A DNA stretch of 64,000 nt from Cryptomeria japonica (lineage: Eukaryota > Streptophyta > Pinopsida > Cupressales > Cupressaceae). Location: assembly GCF_030272615.1 (NCBI RefSeq), contig NC_081415.1, positions 420,048,257 to 420,112,256 of the forward strand. The letters run 5' to 3'. Shown here piece by piece: positions 10,927-22,370 of the stretch. The notes beneath the pieces are model-generated. The model had not been told where the DNA came from, did no database searches, and saw only the letters and a program-made list of their open reading frames with translations. Within the stretch, counting starts at the first letter, position 1, and the number at the start of each line of letters is the position of its first letter. Both the position numbers and the translations under genes were made by a program.

Positions 10927-11341
10927 TCATCTTTCTGTGTATTGGATGTCAAATTCACTGAGAATCATGACCCATTTAGCCAATCGGCCTGTAAGAGCTG
11001 CCTTGCTGAGTAGATATTTGAGAGGATCAATTTTTGCAACTAGCTTGATGGTGTGTGCTAGCATATAATGCCGGAACTTCTGAGGTGTGAAAACCACTGT
11101 TAGGCAGGCCTTTTCAATGAATGTATAGTTGAGTTCATAGCCATTCAATGTCCTACTGATGTAATTTATAGTGCGTTCCTTCCCTTGTTGATCTTCTTGT
11201 GCCAATAGTGCCCCCAGCGATATATCCGTTGTTGAGATATATAGGATAAGAGGCTTTCCTGTGACTGGTGGTACTAAAACTGGTGGATTCATCAGGTACT
11301 GTTTGATTTGGTAAAAATATTCTGCACACTTGGTCTCCCAT
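10927..11341 (-). pseudogene. RT-linked RNase H of the Tat element
   Basis: LILYISTTDISLGALLAQED, then SRTLNGYELNYTFIEKACL and FRHYMLAHTIKL, match the RNase H that follows Gypsy reverse transcriptase. It adjoins the reverse transcriptase frame directly and would degrade the RNA template during cDNA synthesis. Confidence 0.75.
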
Positions 11342-11409
11342 TTGAAGGGTACATTTTTCTGTAGTAAATGGTTAAATGGTAGACTTTTATCTGCTAGCTG
11401 AGCAATGAA

Positions 11410-13089
11410 TCACCTGATTGATTGAAGTCGTCCTTGTAGAGATCTGAGTTGACTGATATTCTTTGGTGGTGGCATGTCCATAATGGCTTGTACCTTTGCT
11501 GGATCTACTTCAATACCTTTAGCCGAGACAATGTAGCCTAGTAACTTGCCTGATGTAACCCCGAAGACACACTTCTTAGGGTTGAGCCTGACTTGGAATT
11601 TCTCCAATCGATCAAAGATATTTGTTAGGATGCTGAGATGTTCTGCTCTGGTGAAGGATTTAGCGAGTAAATCATCCACATAGTCTTCCATAAATGTATG
11701 CATCATGTCATGAAATATTGTGGTCATTGCTCTGTGATAAGTGGCTCCTGCATTCTTTAAGCCAAAAGGCATAACATTCCAACAGTACGTTCCCCAAGGA
11801 CAGGTGAATGCGCTTTTATCTTGATCTTCTGTGGCTATTTTGATTTGATTATAGCCTGAGAAACCGTCCATTAGTGAGAGCATTGCATGGCTTGCTGTGA
11901 GATCGACAATTATGTCGATACTGGGTAAAGGAAAGTCGTCCTTTGGACAAGCTTTGTTGACGTCTCTGAAGTCAGTGCGGATTTTGATACTACCATCTGG
12001 TTTTGATATTGGAACGATGTTGGAAATCCATTTTGCATAGTCAATGGGTCTGATGAATCCGATGTCTAATAATTTCTTTAGTTCAGTTTTGACAATGAGT
12101 GCCACCTGTGGATTCATCTTTCGTAGTTTTTGCTTGACTGGTTTAACTCCTGAAGAGATGGACAAGTGATGCATGATTAAGTGTGGATCCACTCCGGGCA
12201 TATCAGCATATGACCAAGCAAAGTTAATTTGCTTTTCTTTAAAGAAAATGATGAATGCTGATCTTTCTTCCTCTGTCAGAGATTCTGCAAGGTGTAGGTT
12301 TCTAACTGCTTCCATGGTACCAATGTTGATTGATTGAGTGGGCTCAATTAATATGGGTGATTGCTCATGAAAGTGCTCAGGAAGAGTGTCAAGTCTCCCA
12401 TCGTTAGGTGCCTTAAAAAGGTTTTCACCCTCAGATGCATCCTTTATTTTTACTTTTTTGTGATCTAAAGCTGCCATTGACTGGTTTTCATCATCAGATC
12501 CTTTATTTGGTTCATTTTTGCGACTGAGAGACTTGGCACTCCTTGGTTTGCAGACATCGTTACTTTGTTCACTGGTAGAGTCTATTTCTGGATTTACGAT
12601 ACATAGGTAATGGATAATAGATTCATCATCGGGGAAAATTGGTATATCATGGATTTCAGGTTCATCCCAGTCAATGAGGTCAGGAAAGACAAGTGGTAAG
12701 GAATCATCAGGTGCATCAAGTTCGGCTACTGTGAGTGTTAGGACAGAGTTTTCATCGTGATTGTTCTTGGTTTTAAAGAAGTTCAGGATTTCGTCGAGGT
12801 CTTCGATGGTATTATCTTCTACATAGACTTGTTCATAATGTTTCTGTTCGCTTTCCGTGGTGTCATAGATATTCTGCGGTCCAAATTCAAGAGGTCTATC
12901 TTCTGCGTTATGTTCTTCTTGAGAAAGAAATATAGAATCAATATCATTAGGGATATCTGTAGTAGCATTGGAGCAGGTACCCCATTCATATTCATTGGAA
13001 TCAGTCTCCGAGGCATCATCCCAGATTCTATCAATGCTGTAAACTGGTATGTTGTATGGTGAAAACAAATTTTCGATGATAGATGCCAT
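11410..13089 (-). pseudogene. Reverse transcriptase of the Tat element
   Basis: An open frame of 559 codons. The first 250 residues are acidic and poorly conserved. The polymerase follows with TDFRDVNKACPKDDFPLP, MDGFSGYNQI, WNVMPFGLKNAGATYHRAM and the catalytic YVDD block, then KLLGYIVSAKGIEVDP. These blocks are typical of Tat and Ogre-like plant Gypsy elements. It would copy element RNA to DNA inside particles. The frame itself is long and open, but the element as a whole is broken. Confidence 0.85.
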
Positions 13090-13134
13090 TTTGATAGTTT
13101 TTGTTGATTTTGTGTCAGAGCCATCTTCTATTTT

Positions 13135-13576
13135 CTATATTTGTTCATAGATTGTGCTTCCTCGGGGAGGAATAATGGTATCTGGAGATGATTTTATTGT
13201 TTCTTGAGATATTGGTGTTTGAATATGAGCTATTGCTGCAAATATGGCCCTTTTGTATTTTAGAAGCTTTTCCTGATGTAACTTCTGATCCTGACGTTCC
13301 CGTGCCTTGCGAATTGTTTTTGCTGATTCAAAGAGTGCTTCCTGCCAGGACTCTTCTTTGTACTTCGTCTTTACTTTCCATTGAGGTTTTGTAGTTAGGT
13401 GGGGTGGCCTTTTTAATAGGAAGGTGAGCTCATGACCCAATCCTGCTTTGTTTCTATTGGGTTGTGAAGGAAGATTTATAGGTTCAGTGACTCCCTCCTT
13501 GCATTTCCCAATAGGTCCTTTACCATCATATCCCATTTGCTGCATGATTAAGTATCCTTTTCCATATAGGTGTGTA
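13135..13576 (-). pseudogene. G-patch-like segment between protease and RT of the Tat element
   Basis: The segment begins HLYGKGYLIMQQMGYDGKGP and continues with IGKCKEGVTEPI, close to the glycine-rich G-patch pattern of RNA-binding proteins. G-patches are known after the protease of some retroviruses. Its right end is cut by the solo LTR at 13582. The rest, Lys/Arg/Gln-rich, is not recognised. Confidence 0.5.
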
Positions 13577-13581
13577 GGTAG

Positions 13582-14370
13582 TGTAGACACCTAAAATTGT
13601 CATGTCTAATTAAATAAATATTTTATTTATTTAATTATCTAAGCCTAATTCTTCTATTAATTAAATAAATCTTTATTTATTTAATTAATTCATTTATCCT
13701 CTTCTAGCCTTATTTCTCATTTAAATAAATACATTTATTTATTTAAATTATCCCTTTCCTAAATTAAATAAATATTTTATTTATTTAATTGTCCTACTTC
13801 TTCTATTAATTAAATAAATCTTTATTTATTTAATTAATTCATTATCTTTTTCTACACATGACACATGTCACTCATCTCTTATTTCCTACACTACCTACCT
13901 CTTTCATTATTTTGGTATTTCTTATACCTACCCTCTAATCCTAGCCGACCTCTCTTTTTACACCTCTCAATCTTAACCCTCCATTTCATATTGTGTCTTC
14001 TATTTAAGAAGATGCTTTCTTCATTGTCAAACCCTAATGACTAATCACTCATGCTAATGATCTTTCATGCAACTTGCTACACTACGATCCTACTTGCAAC
14101 CACATTCCGTTCTTTATTGAGCTCTTGTGCATATAAAAATCTGAGAGCAAATATATCAAGCAAGATCAATGGAGATAGGAAGAATGGAGATCAAAACCCT
14201 ATTGGACATGTGATGGTATAATCTTTGTGATTTTGAGTTATTTTGCATTGTCTTAGGTTATCTTCATATGTTATGGTGGATCTTTGTTCATTGTTAGGCT
14301 AGGGTTTGGTGGTTGAATTCATTTAGCCTTTCAATTTTGTTATTATTGTTATCCATTTTCACCATATACA
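13582..14370 (+). mobile_element. Solo LTR, 789 bp, in the protease region of the Tat element
   Basis: It starts TGTAGACACC and ends ACCATATACA, and is flanked on both sides by the perfect 5-bp duplication GGTAG (13577-13581 and 14371-14375). No internal region is left, so it arose by recombination between the LTRs of a full element. Five AT-rich palindromes fill 13608-13838 and a TATA-like CTATTTAAG lies near 13995. The perfect target duplication suggests it is younger than the Tat element it hit. Confidence 0.9.
13608..13838 (+). repeat. Array of five AT palindromes in the solo LTR
   Basis: TTAAATAAAT and its inverse ATTTATTTAA face each other across 2-5 bases in five successive units (about 13608, 13656, 13719, 13761 and 13804). 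Pyrimidine-rich spacers such as TCCTCTTCTAG separate them. Each unit is a near-perfect inverted repeat of about 30 bases. The array lies upstream of the TATA-like site, in the presumed U3. Confidence 0.85.
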
Positions 14371-14380
14371 GGTAGAATAA

Positions 14381-15272
14381 TGTCTAGAGCGACTACTCTA
14401 TTATCTTCTTTCTCATCTTTGTATAACCAGCTAAGAATATCTTTGTCTTCTGATTTATGTGCCAGAGTGCCCAATTGGATGAAGGTACCATCAAATTTGG
14501 TGATGGGCTGAGTGACCAGATGTGTTGATGTAGTAGGCAATCCATGAGATCTAGGTGATGTTGGCAATTTGGCCAAACATAAAGGCTTCAAAGAGTATTC
14601 TCCCATACCTTGGTCTTTGATTTGCATTTTCTATTTGAAGTCTCCCCATAAGGAGTTGGATTTTGCTATTTGTTGATCTGATGTTGAAGATCGCTGCTTT
14701 TTTCTATTATGAGGAACCAAACTGTCTTGGGCTGCCCCCATTGCATTGCAATGTTGAAATGGATTGTGATCAGCAGATATGGATACTTCTTGTCCGTTAT
14801 AAGGAAATTTTACACACAGGTGATATGTGGAAGGTACTGCTTGCATTTCATGTATCCAGGGTCGCCCTAATAAAATATTGTAGGTAAGGTCTATGTCCAA
14901 GACTTGACATATAGTATCCTTTTGTATTGGTCCTACTTGAATGGGTAATATCACAGTTCCTTTAGAAGACCTTTCCTCATCATCATATGCCTTTATGGTA
15001 ATCTTCTTGCAGGGATCAATAGATTCTTCTAAGAAGCCTAATGCACGGATAAGCTTTGAAGTACATATATTAAGTCCGGTTCCTCCATCTATTAGGACTC
15101 TTTTTACTCGGTGCTTGCAAACAATGACTTCGATATGGAGAGGAGTATTATGCGGATGGATTAATGAAACATCGTCATGTTCTGAGAAGGTAAGGTTATG
15201 AGGTCCAGTCATATGGGCGACCATGGCTTGAAATCTGTCCGTATCCAAATTTTGAGGTACATTGGTTTCCAA
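14381..15272 (-). pseudogene. Retropepsin-like protease region of the Tat element
   Basis: The frame holds HRVKRVLIDGGTGLNICTS, the plant Gypsy form of the aspartic protease active-site region, followed by LGFLEESIDPCKKI and ILLGRPWIHEMQAVPSTYH, the second conserved half. It lies between gag and the G-patch-like segment, as expected. The solo LTR separates it from the downstream parts. Fossil. Confidence 0.75.
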
Positions 15273-15305
15273 TAGTGCTTGTTCTAATATGTCTTTATGC
15301 TTTGG

Positions 15306-17352
15306 TTATAGTTTCAACAATTCTAGTATAGATATCTGTGCTGGAGTTTTACGTAGTTGGCTGACCAAGTCATATTGGATTTTTGGTGTGGTAGTTGTAG
15401 GTGCAGTATGTCCTTTCAAGACATATTTCTGAGTTCGGGTTGTTACATTGACAGATTCATGATCATGCTTATCTCGGATGGTGATGACATTTACTTGATG
15501 ATCTTCAGCTGATATGTGATTTATGGTGTTGTTGTAGATATGGTTGATACGAGCTCCGCGTGTATTATCCGAGGTTGAAGCTCCATCTTTGTAATTTGGA
15601 AGATGATTTTTAAAGGCTCCATGATCACTATTTGTTTTGAGACCATCTATTGTTAAGTCACCTCCATCAATCATATATTGCACCACGTGTTTTAACCTCA
15701 TGCAATTGTTCGTCTGATGACCCTTGTTACGATGGTAATCACAATAGTGTGAATCATTCCACCAAGGTGGTTTGATTTGAGGTTCATAGTTGCTGATTGG
15801 AGGCAAGAAAATAATCTTGTGTGCCAAAAGTTCTCTGAATGCTGATTCTAGTGATTGCCCCAGTGGTGTGAAGATACGCTTTTGGAAATTGTTTGTGTTG
15901 TTGCGTGAATTGTTGCTAGGTCCTAGATTCATGTTTTTGCTTTGAGTATCATTGGTGTTGTTTGTGTTGAGTTGTCCTTGATCGGTGTTTGGTGCATATG
16001 TGTTAGCATTTGGATTAGCATTTTTAGGATTTTTCATGTTTTGAGGATTTCCAGACAATGCGAGCACTGGTTGCTTAGATTTGGGATCATATGATTCATT
16101 GTTGCCTTCATTTTTGTTTCGAGTCCAAAATCGAGATTTTTCAAGGTTGGTGTTGTTCTGGTTATTGTAGTTTGATGAGTTTGTTCCTTCCTTGTAAAAT
16201 TTGAGTGTTCCCTTTTTGACACATGCTTCTGCTACTTGAATGCCATTCTCAATTAATTTAGCGAAAGATGGTATGCATTGAAGTTTTAGTCTGTAACTCA
16301 TTTCACTATTCAAGTTATCAATGAAGATTTCCATTTTCTCCTTCTCGGGAATATCTCGAGGATATCTGGATACCATACGTCGCCAGCGTTGAAGGAATAT
16401 CATGAATGTTTCATTGTTCTTTTGTTTGGTGTTGCAAACATCTAGCATGGTTATGGCATGTTGGATGTTGTAGGAATATTGGGTTATGAATTTGTTAACC
16501 AATTCATCAAATGATCTAACAGGCGGTGTAATTTTGGATAACCATTCCATGGTTTGCTCCCAAGCTTCTGGGGAATAACCTCATCAAATAGGTGTCATCA
16601 TGAGCAAATTCAAGGCTCAGTGTGCAAAATTCTTGAACATGATCTCGGGGATCACTTTTCCCATCATATTTATCAAATTTGGGAACGTCTGATTTTGGAG
16701 GAAAAGGCACCATGTTCAATCTTCTGTCAAATGGATAAGGACAGATTTCGTTTAAAGAGTACTGCACTATTGTCCCTTGTTGCATATCCTGTATTTGCCT
16801 TTGCAACATTTGCATTTGTTGAGTAAGGGCAGCCAAAGGTATATTGTCTTGTCGAGGGAAAAGTTCTTCCCTTGTATTTTTTCTTAGCTGAAAAGGTGTG
16901 GTAAATGGTATATTTTGCTGTGGTGTTTCTAGCTCAGGTATACGCATTTCTGGTATGCGTTGTTCTGGAATGTGTTGCTCAGGTATGTGTTGTTCAAAGT
17001 TATGGGTTTCTTCTTCTCTTTGTTGTTCTTGATATGCATATTGTCGAGATCCAGTTTTAAAGATGTTTGAGTCTAAATCTTCGAGAAGTTTAACGCCTTT
17101 ACTTGTAAGCATGAGCAGATATTTTTCTTTGTCATTTTCCATGAGCTTTTCTACAAGCTTTTGGAATGAAGGGTTTTCCTGACATTCTTGAAGAAGTGCT
17201 TCAGAAATTTCAGGTTCTTCTAAGGGTGGAACTTCAAAAGGATTTGACAATCTTCGATTCATACTAGACTTAGCGTGTGTCTCGCTTTGTTTGTTTCCTT
17301 GAGAGCGAGTAACAGACATTTTAGTAGAAACTCTCAGTGATGAAAGGGACAA
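15306..17352 (-). pseudogene. Gag of the Tat element
   Basis: The N-terminal half is Gln/Glu-rich with repeated PEQHIPEQRIPEMRIPE, a coiled-coil-like stretch near 16800, and FPPKSDVPKFDKYDGKSDP, the usual entry to the plant gag domain. The gag core continues with PVRSFDELVNKFITQYSYN and MIFLQRWRRMVSRYP. A C-terminal zinc-knuckle-like HYCDYHRNKGHQTNNCMRL follows an Asn-rich linker. It would form the particle. Fossil with a small number of breaks. Confidence 0.75.
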
Positions 17353-18169
17353 AAGCCTCGTTGATATGTTGTTCAGGGGTGGGTGGTTCTTGTCGAGATA
17401 TGTTATAAGTGATACACTCGTCGAGCAAGGATGCTGGATTAATTTTTCCGCTGCGGTTTATGGTTTGATTAAAAGCAGACTTTTGACAGTACGCTCTTGT
17501 CTTCAAGGGTTCTTTGTCAAATTCGCTGGATTTGTTTTGGATATAACGTTTGACGTGATGAAGGAATACCCGATGAGATTTGAATAGTTGACGATTGATG
17601 TATAAGAATTTGTTTCTCTTGATGAATTTGGAAAAACTAGGTTGTTGTTTCTTCAACGTGATGTTACGATAAAGGTTCTTTCTTCTCAGAATATGAGGAT
17701 TAGTCATGCATGAGTGATCAATGGTTTCCTTTGATTTGTTTGGATTCAGTTGATCTTGTTTGAAAAATTTCAAATCTTACTTTATCAGAGTGAAGGTTTA
17801 GATGCCCCTTCACGACAAAGTGTGTCAAATGATATGGATAAAAGCTTCCCGATATGGAAACTTGATTTGACAATTTGAAAATTTTAAACAAGTGGTTTTT
17901 GTGAGATAAAATCCATAAGACGGTAAAGGATTCTGTTGATACTAATGATGAGGTTTCCAGATTATGATAAGATAGACATGTTTTATCGTGCGATTCGTTT
18001 AGGATTTTACAACGTTTGTTTTGACACAAATGAGCTTAAGAAACAGTCTTAACGGTTTGTTTTCGCTACTCTCGTTTGATGAAAAATGATGTCTGATGGA
18101 GAAGGTTTCTAAAAATGTTTTTGAAATTTTTAAAATTTCTCACTATTTTGCCCTCTGTTTTTGTGTTTT

Positions 18170-18550
18170 GGATCATGCGCTAAAACAGAGGCTATACGCG
18201 CTACCAAATTTACCCCGCGCGCTAAAATACGGACCACACGCGCTAGGCTGCCCCCAGACACGCGCTAAAGTTTTGAATGTTCAAAAATGTTTTCTATTTG
18301 TTTTGAAAAAGCTATGCGCTACGCTGGGCTTGCAACGCGCTAACCTGTGAACCTGATGCACTATTGTTTAGCCTTTACGTGCTAAGTTGATGTTTCCACG
18401 CGCTAGACTGTTTCTTTGATGCGCTAAAGGATTTTACGCTGTTTTGCCTTGAGATGAAACACTACTGTTTTGAACCGACGCGTTAATTTGAGGTTTGGAT
18501 GCGCTAACAAAAAGTCTGCACGCGCTAAGAAGTTGCTTTTATGCGCTAAA
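18170..18550 (+). repeat. GCGCTA motif array, part A
   Basis: About 15 copies of ATGCGCTA or ACGCGCTA, a few with one change, are spaced about 20-30 bases apart with unrelated sequence between them. All copies point the same way: in element sense the motif reads TAGCGCAT or TAGCGCGT. Only the octamer is kept, unlike an ordinary tandem repeat. Confidence 0.85.
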
Positions 18551-19734
18551 CTGCCCTGATTTTTCCTTTGGTTGATTTTTTTTCAAATTTTGAACTTTTG
18601 TTGTGAAATTTTCAAGTTTGATGGATGATTTTTTGAAGTAGTAAATGCAAGCACGATACAAAAAGTACAACCATTTTGCCTAATCTAACAAAAAATGTAT
18701 GTTCTGTGAAGATGTATTCAAATCTCCAATGTTTTAACAGGTTTTGATACGAATAATACACTTCAGAAAGACTCTTTAGTCAAGGGTCATAAATAACATC
18801 ATAACCCACTAGTCTCGATACTCCGTCAGCTCAAACAGCCGTGTCACCCCCTAGAGGGCGCCCGTTTTTTTGCCTTTTGCCATAAATTAACCCAAAGTGA
18901 ATCGCTTCACAGTTGAGTAGTTATCTTGGGAGATATATGGTGAGTAATCTTGGGGGCAGATTCTTCCCCACCCTTGCACTATGATGTTATAAATGTCTGG
19001 TTACTGACTCGGTTCAAAGCTTCTATTTCTATGGTTCATAATCAGGCTTCCCGTTCAACCGTCAGTGATAAACTCCCTCAGGAGGCTTCCCAACCTTTAG
19101 AACAAAGGCTTTACGTATCTCAAGGATACTGGGGGAAGGCTAATCGCTGCGCGCAACCGTTGAAAAGGACTTTCGTCACTTTCAACGTTTGATTATAGTG
19201 GGTTGGAATTCCTGGCGTCAAAGTCGTTCCCCACTTAGGTCGTTCCCTTCACACCGGCCATAAACGGTTTTAAGAGTTGATTTCAACTCCTCAGGAAGGC
19301 AGACCTGCTAAAGGATTTAAATGCAGTATGACTGAAAGTGTAAGAGTAGGCTGGTTTTTTGATCACCTAGTAAAGGGGAGAGCATATACCTTCTACTTTC
19401 GAGACAAAACAAACAAGGTTCTTTTTATCTTTCAAGTCAATGATTTTTTTTTAGATCTATATGGAAATTATTGCCCCATGAAAACATGGTGTTCTTTTTA
19501 TCTTTTTAAGGCAATGATTTTCTGATCTATGAAAAAGAATTAGTCAACAAAGCAAAATTTTCGATCTTGGTGGTCAACAAAAGAAATCGATAAAAGAAAA
19601 TTTCCCGCTCCACCTGCAAGAAATTGTCAGAGTCTTGCAAAATTTCAATTAAATAGTTAGAAAATCTGGATTTTGGTGGACTTCTACAAGTCTAAATTTT
19701 ATTTCGGTTACAATTTTAAATTTTTTTTCGCTCT

Positions 19735-20180
19735 GTCTGTGATGCGCTACAGAAAGGACTGTACGCGCTACAATATAATCTAGATGCGCTAAAATTATGT
19801 CTAAATGCGCTACACTGTTTGCTTAATGCGCTACTATGTGCGTCGGAAACGCTGCTCTATTTTTCGCCCGCGTTGAGACCTGTAGGAAAAGTACTGATTT
19901 GATGCGCCAAAAGATGGACTTCACGCGCTGGATGATGGACTTCACGCGCTAGATAGTGAACTAGATGCGCTATCTAACAGACCCGACGTGCCAATCTATT
20001 TTTCAGATGCGCTACTCTGTTTTTCTTCCGTGCTGAGACCTACAGGAAAAATTTAGTGGAGGTCATGCGTTAAAGAAAGGACTTAACGTGATAGAGTAGA
20101 GACCCCATGTGCTAAACAGTAGGCGGGACGCGCTAGACTGTTAATTGGATGCGCTAGGGAATATTTCCCACGCGCTGATT
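19735..20180 (+). repeat. GCGCTA motif array, part B
   Basis: About 13 clear and several changed copies of the same octamer as part A, in the same orientation, separated from part A by about 1.2 kb without the motif. It ends close to the primer site. Some neighbouring units share longer text, such as GATGGACTTCACGCGCT twice near 19915-19940, so local duplication helped it grow. Confidence 0.85.
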
Positions 20181-20234
20181 CCTGTTTCCCGCGGACCTGC
20201 GAAAGTGGTTAATTTTAAAAACCGATTTGATATA

Positions 20235-20261
20235 TGGGGTTGAGCCCCACAGTGGGTGCCA
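20235..20261 (-). promoter_or_regulatory. Primer binding site of the Tat element
   Basis: On the minus strand, five bases after the LTR end comes GGCACCCACTGTGGGGCT, of the type found right after the LTR of many plant Tat elements. The priming tRNA is not assigned. Confidence 0.6.
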
Positions 20262-20793
20262 GAAATGTATGCGAGAAAAGCGGGTCGATAGAACTTAATA
20301 TGTGAAAATGTTCCAAAATACTTATCCACACACACACACATGACTTCTTGGTGCAAGCTATGGAGTAATGAGGTATTACTCAGCTTCCCAAGGTTGGTCC
20401 CATGGTTCTCTATCCTACAATGTCCCTCAAACCAATGTTTTTGCTCTCAGATAACTGAGCAAAATGGTTTAGGGATGGCAAATGCAAGAACGAGGGATGC
20501 TTTGATAAATTTTAGTATGAGATGCATCCTAAGCTATGCATGATCTTAAAATGCAATAAACTAGATTATAAGATGACAAGGTTAGTATAAATACTATCCT
20601 AACATGATATATTAGTCTATGGTTGAGCTAAAATGATAAAGAAATTATTCTAAACATGCATATTTAGACTAATTCCTGATTTAAAAGAGAGACTAAAATG
20701 ATGAGCATATATGAAATGAAAGCTTGAATGTATTTGAGCATAAGTATGATACTACAAACTTGGAGGATGATTCAAAATGGAGGAATGAGAGCT

Positions 20794-20803
20794 CTATTTA
20801 TAG
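20794..20803 (-). promoter_or_regulatory. TATA box of the Tat LTR
   Basis: CTATAAATAGAGC on the minus strand is a textbook plant TATA box, placed about 960 bases into the LTR. The transcript start should lie about 30 bases further, near 20760. Confidence 0.6.
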
Positions 20804-21170
20804 CAAAAACAGGGCAATGGATGGTCAGGATTGAAAGAGTTGATCAAGGGTTGAGTTTGAAAGTTGGGGATCCATGTTTGCAATTTGCACCAACGAAATG
20901 GTGAGAAGTGTCAACATAGGGTTGGGTTGAGAGAAGGGGTTGGAGACATTAAATTCCCGAGAAGACCTTAGGGTTATCTAGAAGGTAAGGGTCAAGCTTA
21001 AGTTAGGATTACCCACTGGATTAAGAGTTAATCCAAGGATAAACCTTTGTGCAAATGATTAAGAGATAATCATGGTCAAAGCATTAAATGCTTGATGAGA
21101 CCCTTGGGTTGGATGAAGGTTGAGTTAAAAGAAATTCTTTAACCATGTAGGAGGGTTTGAGTTAACCATT

Positions 21171-21296
21171 AATGGTTATGAAGACTTTGGGGAATTAAGT
21201 GGTTGAAGGCTTGAAGCCTTTAATGGTTATCAAAGACTTTGAGGAATTAAGTGGTTGAAGGTTTGAAGCCTTTAATGGCTATCAAAGACTTTGAGG
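21171..21296 (-). repeat. 52-bp tandem repeat in the Tat LTR
   Basis: About 2.3 copies of a 52-base unit containing GGAATTAAGTGGTTGAAGG and GAAGCCTTTAATGG lie in the upstream half of the LTR. Confidence 0.7.
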
Positions 21297-21761
21297 GTTT
21301 GAGAAGTGACCTCCCCTTGCTTAGGGATGTGACAAAGTTTAGAAGATGGGTTAGGCTAATTAGAAGCGATTAGAAGAGTCTAGAAGGGATTAGAAAGGGG
21401 TTTATGAATGCAAGTGGGAGATGTAGGATTTTGCAAGTGGATGGAGGGATAATAGGATTTAATTGAATTAAATAATTTAATTCAATTTGGTTGCAATTTG
21501 GGGAAATTAAATAAATTAGATTTATTCAATTTAGGATAACTATTTAATTAAATTTGTATTTAATTAAAAGTGGATAGGGGGAATTTAATTGAATAAAATG
21601 ATTTATTCATTAAATGGTATAGTGAATTTAATTTAAATAAATTGAGTAATTTACTTAATTAAATAGAGGAATGCGGGTATTTTAATTAAATTGGATTTAA
21701 TTAAATAGAGAAATGAACATAAAATATTCATTTAGGAATATGGTCATTTTATACGTCTACA

Positions 21762-22175
21762 GAACCAATAGTAGGGCAAGAGAAACAATTATACACCTTA
21801 ACCATAACATCAAATTTATCATATGTTACTTGATGCAATTGTTGAGAATAAATATGTTCTTCAATAATCACATTCACCATACACACTGGATCAATGAGCA
21901 CCCCTTGTGAGAGTTTGTCTTTGATCTTCACAGTGATATACAATGGGCCATCAGGTGCAACAATAGTCTCATTAGGATCAAAAGTAATGTATAGATCTTT
22001 TGGAGGTGTAGTTTTTTCAACAAGGTTCACAACAATATTAGATTCTATACCAAGGTCATTAGGAGAAAAAGCAAGAGACTTGGACTCAATGACATCGGTA
22101 AAATGAGAAGGCAACGGATTGGTAAAAAATTGGAGGTTTTGATTAGGAGGAACTACATATTTATTCCCTTTCTCA
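21762..22175 (-). pseudogene. Protease region of gag-pro copy 2
   Basis: DLYITFDPNETIVAPDGPLY, then GVLIDPVCMVNVIIEEHI and YDKFDVMVKVYNCFSCP, align with residues 600-680 of the copy 1 polyprotein. The Tat LTR begins exactly where the match ends. Fossil. Confidence 0.75.
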
Positions 22176-22370
22176 TGTTGTACTCATTTTTGGCTATGCC
22201 ACAAAAACAGGATAACCCCTACATTTTTTTTCCAATTTGTAGTCCATGTGATATATACATGCTTTTTGAGGTAGTATTCATTCCCCCTCATTTGTGATTT
22301 AGGACCCTCAATTCTTGATTCAGAGGTTCTAGTCCTTTTTTGGGTCTTTTAAGTTAGTTTTTGTGTTTTA

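Larger units (their letters stand above)
17353..20234 (-). other. Long leader of the Tat element
   Basis: About 2.9 kb between primer site and gag. It contains the two GCGCTA arrays (18170-18550 and 19735-20180). A short minus-strand frame at 17321-17773 is Lys/Arg/Asn-rich with no recognisable domain, so I do not call it a gene. 18780-19270 is richer in G and C, with no supported gene. Confidence 0.5.
5283..21761 (-). mobile_element. Giant Tat-type Ty3/Gypsy element with antisense PMD frame
   Basis: Reading on the minus strand the order is 5' LTR, primer site, long leader, gag, protease, a G-patch-like segment, reverse transcriptase, RNase H, second RNase H, integrase, a long 3' region and an antisense PMD frame. 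Two RNase H segments and an antisense frame after integrase are known of the Tat lineage. The 3' LTR is not seen; the plus-strand gag-pro element at the left edge probably inserted before it, which puts the missing LTR outside the window. Even so, more than 15 kb remain after removing the solo LTR. It is broken, with many breaks, on the order of ten or more, and is therefore old. It inserted into gag-pro copy 2 directly at 21761. Confidence 0.75.
20266..21761 (-). repeat. 5' LTR of the Tat element
   Basis: On the minus strand it starts TGTAGACGTATAAAATG and ends TCGCATACA just before the primer site, 1496 bases. The left flank of the insertion is the protease text of gag-pro copy 2, cut off exactly at this edge. 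It has a classical TATA box at 20794-20803, a (CA)n run near 20330, a 52-base tandem repeat at 21171-21296 and an AT-palindrome-rich stretch at 21450-21720. Its TGTAGAC start and AT-rich U3 resemble the 789-bp solo LTR. Confidence 0.75.

Noticed and set aside
17321-17773. Extra leader ORF upstream of Tat gag, as in some Ogre elements
   Set aside because: It is 150 codons, Lys/Arg/Asn-rich, overlaps gag and has no recognised motif. Possible but not supported.
20328-20341. Functional Z-DNA site from the CA run
   Set aside because: The run is only about seven CA units, common in plant DNA, with nothing to support a role.
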